In this document: positions 45,322 through 64,000 of the stretch, one piece after another
Numbering within the stretch: position 1 is the first letter of the stretch
Layout of the letters: each line of letters starts with the position of its first letter
Source: Asterias rubens
Taxonomy: Eukaryota > Echinodermata > Asteroidea > Forcipulatida > Asteriidae
Assembly: GCF_902459465.1 (NCBI RefSeq)
Contig: NC_047067.1
Location: 124,001-188,000 of the forward strand
Direction of reading: 5' to 3'
Length of the DNA: 64,000 nucleotides
Notes under the pieces: model-generated
What the model was told of the DNA's origin: nothing
The model's database searches: none
Seen by the model: the letters and a program-made list of their open reading frames with translations, nothing else
Position numbers and translations under genes: made by a program

Positions 45322-47652
45322 TGTAACCCTTATAATTAGGAGGAATGACTAAACATCCAGTGAAAAAAGAGGCCGGAGTTATACAGCCTTGCCTGTTATC
45401 TCCTTTTCCAAACAGTGGACTCTGATCTATAATTGAATCTTCGTGCACAGTATATGAAAACATTTGTGGGTTTTTACCATGGTTTAACATTGTTATAACC
45501 TACTAGTTCCATGTGATAATTATTATTTAAAAACCGCCAGCCAGTTTGTTGCTGACTGCAGGATTACTGCTCATCCAGTTTGTTGATTCAACCCTAGCTC
45601 TACGATTCAACCTAGGAGGTAGAAATAGTTCAACAAGGATGTCAATATAAAAACACCCTCGAGCTGAAAAAGAAGGGGGATACATTCCGAGTTTTTTTAG
45701 ACAAAACACGGGAAAACTTAATGGAGCTAATTACCCGTATGCATTGGAAATCTTGTTATAGCGTGGCAAGATCCAAGTGACATTAATTTTTTGCGATGTT
45801 TTTTTAGTTGTTCTTAAAAATTGTCTTTCCATAAATGTTTGCTTTTTCTAAAACTGTATTGTAATTTTCACTATACTTCTGTTAATTCATATATTATGTA
45901 CAACTTCGGTTGGACTTCTTGAACTGTGATTGATGATCTCACAATTCCATTTTGTCACTTTTATCGTGATACATTTTACTTGCACAAATTTGCGTAGTTT
46001 ATTGATTTTATGACTATTGCTCTTTTTGATGATTAACGGTAAGTTGTATAATTTCACTTTAACAACTTAAAAATAGGGCAATTTCATTCCCCCAGATAAA
46101 TGTAATGTGAGGAAGAATTCCCAGCAGTATTTGTAAACATCCATATAACAAGTGGCACAAATCATGACAAGTCTCAACCCCAATTTTACACAAAAAACAA
46201 AAGCACTTTCCCAAGCCACTGGGTAAGGATGATTTCCCACTATTTTATCTCTAGAGTAGAATTCTCAAATCGTTCCATTGTCCTTTCTCTATGGTTGTTC
46301 ACACTTCAACAGGTGGCCCATATCCTCTGTAAGCCCATGTCCAGTATTAGCCCCCCCCCCCTAACATTCCTGACCTCCCACCCTTAACCCCCCGTTGAAC
46401 ATTACATCATCTCACTTCTAGAATCTAGGTGTCACCAATCTTATATCATTTCTAAATTTAGAGTTCCCCCACTACCAAAACCCTATTATAAGCTCTGCCC
46501 AACATTCACTCTGGTGGAGAATTAGCATTCAAGAACATTATTTCCTGCGTTACATCGTCACATTAATATTTATTATCTGCGATGGCATCAAAACACATTT
46601 AGTGGTCGTCACACTTGGTCTCGTCATGGTCTCGTGTTATCAGAACTAAACCATTTCCCATGATTATACCACATCACAGCCTTGCAATAGACCATGCTAC
46701 CTTTGTTTACATGGTGACCTTGTACATGCTAAAGCGTTTCCTGGAGGGGGCATACTACACACAGGCTATGGGAAAAATTAAATTTTGTAATTTTCACATA
46801 AATTCAAAATTTACAAAAGCAACCTGTACAGTTTTTAAGATGTGCCCCCTTTCTTCATATCAAAAGTTGAGAAAAATCAGACAATGCAATCTCCATAAAA
46901 CATAAGATTTGTTATTTTCTTCAGTTGATCTGTGTACAATCATACTCTATGGTACAATGCGCCTGCAGGAAGTCCAGACTCTGTGGCTGTTTTGTAAACA
47001 TGTGACGACACAGTTCACATCGTCTATACCCGGGGCCCTACAACAAAAGTCACAACTGTACATGTACATACGCCACCAACGATGATTTTCAGTCAGTCCT
47101 TAGTTTGTCGTAAATGTTGATTACATGCTCAGGAGACTGATACGGTTTGCATTTTGTCCTTAGCTTTGACAACCGCCCTCAACATTTTGTAATAGTTAGT
47201 TTGATTTTCGTTTTCAACGATAGCCGATTGATGATTTCTCTTTATTTTTACTGTGTTAGTATTCGTCCCGATTTGACGTTTTAGTGTCTGTGTTTGTTTT
47301 TTGTAAGGATTCATTCTTTAAGCGTTTGGCGGTTTTTGTTTTGTTTTTATTTTATTTTTGATTGCGTTTTGTTTTATTAGTTTGATTCAGAGTACTTCTT
47401 GTTAAAAAACAAGTGTTTGATTGTTGTTGCGCTTTAAAGCTTGATTGGGGAATTGTTCATTGTTTGAAAACAATTTTCTTTGATTGTTGTTGAGTTTTGT
47501 TACCTTAGTTTCTACTTGGTGTTTGTTGAACAGTTTCTTTCTTTGATTATTGTTTTGTCCTTTAGTTTATAAATTTATTAGTTTTGGCCCTTTTGGCCGC
47601 CCATAATAGCGCGCCCTGTTGTGACAAATCCAGGAGAGTCTTGAACCAAGAC
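45322..47652 (-). repeat. Right arm of the giant inverted repeat
   Basis: Reverse complement of the left arm without the 231-bp hairpin but with a ~48-bp extra stretch near the inner end (ending GAGGCCGGAGTTATACAGCC and onward). It probably represents the ancestral outer-arm structure. Confidence 0.9.
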
Positions 47653-47849
47653 TACCCCCCCCCCCCGCCCCATCCACCGCCTGTAATGCTGTATGACGAA
47701 GCTGGACTACAGAGGGCGGTATACCATGATGTCATTGCTAACAAATAAACAAGACGTAATCTTGCGTGTATCCTACTGTTCTTTCAGTGCGTTATATAGA
47801 AACATGCGATTAGGGAACCAGCTTCACATTACATCAACAAATCGTGAAA
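47653..47849 (+). promoter_or_regulatory. TOLLIP 5' untranslated region / promoter interval
   Basis: Only ~197 bp separate the inverted repeat from the TOLLIP ATG. The start of transcription cannot be fixed; ACGTAAT near 47754 resembles a half CRE site, but that alone is weak. If the first exon is right, the promoter lies here or inside the inverted repeat. Confidence 0.35.
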
Positions 47850-63605
<15,756 letters not shown>

Positions 63606-64000
63606 GTAAGTACTAAGTAGTTTAGGGTTGTTTCATCCCCATATATGGTTATGCAACACCAGGTGCTCCTAATATGATGGGTAAGTACTAAGTAGTTTAG
63701 GGTTTGTTTCATCCCCATATGGTTACGCAGCACCCGTTGCTCCTAATATGATGGGTTAGTACTAAGTAGTTTAGGGTTTGTTTCATCCCCATATGGTTAC
63801 GCAGCACCTGTTGCTCCTAATATGATGGGTAAGTACTAAGTAGTTTAGGGTTTGTTTCATCCCCATATGGTTACGCAGCACCCGTTGCTCCAAATATGAT
63901 GGGTAAGTACTAAGTAGTTTAGGGTTTGTTTCATCCCCATATGGTTACGCAGCACCCGTTGCTCCAAATATGATGGGTAAGTACTAAGTAGTTTAGGGTT

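Larger units (their letters stand above)
42282..47652. mobile_element. 5.4-kb giant inverted repeat
   Basis: The left arm, 42282-44794, is the reverse complement of the right arm, 45322-47652, with only a few mismatches per kb. Outer ends: GTCTTGGTTCAGGACTCTCC on the left, inverse GAACCAAGAC at ~47643-47652 on the right, each beside a poly-C run. Spacer 44795-45321. The left arm carries an extra ~231-bp hairpin (42327-42557) and the right arm an extra ~48 bp (about 45353-45401). All reading frames in the arms are short and duplicated in mirror image; none is recognisable, so it looks like a non-autonomous long-TIR or fold-back element, or a segmental inverted duplication. It ends ~0.2 kb before the TOLLIP start codon. 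Confidence 0.92.

Noticed and set aside
42849..47314. Paired mirror-image frames in the inverted repeat arms as real duplicate genes
   Set aside because: They are short (61-96 codons), lack motifs and differ by only a base or two, as expected from duplicated non-coding DNA.

Overview
This is animal nuclear DNA: AT-rich, spliced genes with GT-AG introns, dense microsatellites and minisatellites, non-LTR retrotransposon debris and many fold-back (MITE-like) repeats. Protein similarity of the host genes (inscuteable, catalase, TOLLIP, an aminergic-type receptor) and the repeat style point to a marine deuterostome invertebrate, most likely an echinoderm and perhaps a sea star. That placement is an inference; nothing here is diagnostic of species.

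Layout. (1) 1-711, minus: N-terminal part of a retrotransposon-like ORF running off the window. (2) 1.2-4.5 kb, plus: the last four exons of an inscuteable (INSC) homologue, ending in the PDZ-ligand tail ESFV. (3) 4.8-5.9 kb: an internally deleted Tc1/mariner-type element with ~210-bp terminal inverted repeats and TA flanks; then a LINE scrap at 7 kb. (4) 8.9-25.8 kb, minus: a complete 12-exon catalase gene (509 aa, all phases consistent, His/Asn/Tyr active-site residues present, C-terminal peroxisomal signal AKM) with repeat-filled introns. (5) 25.8-34.5 kb: intergenic DNA with MITEs and a 146-bp satellite. (6) 34.7-36.2 kb, minus: an intact single-exon rhodopsin-class GPCR of the muscarinic/histamine-H3-like kind. 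(7) 36-42 kb: intergenic, ending in a near-perfect 208-bp palindrome with a 9-bp target duplication. (8) 42.3-47.65 kb: a 5.4-kb inverted repeat with ~2.3-kb arms. (9) 47.85 kb to the window end, plus: TOLLIP exons 1-5 (the CUE-domain end lies outside), with introns holding LINEs, a 6.6-kb insertion block containing one LINE nested in another, and several minisatellites.

The three spliced genes do unrelated jobs (spindle orientation/polarity, peroxide detoxification, endosomal/innate-immune adaptor), so no operon-like link is implied. The most unusual recurrent pattern is that four separate tandem repeats start exactly across an exon-intron donor junction (INSC exon at 3452, catalase exon 7 at 13111, TOLLIP exon 2 at 51503, TOLLIP exon 5 at 63605), so each copies the exon end plus its 5' splice site, making rows of decoy donors. 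The other items that stand out are the giant inverted repeat 0.2 kb upstream of TOLLIP, the loopless palindrome with its 9-bp duplication, and the nested LINE pair in which the catalytic FADD-type box of the host element has been lost at the insertion point.
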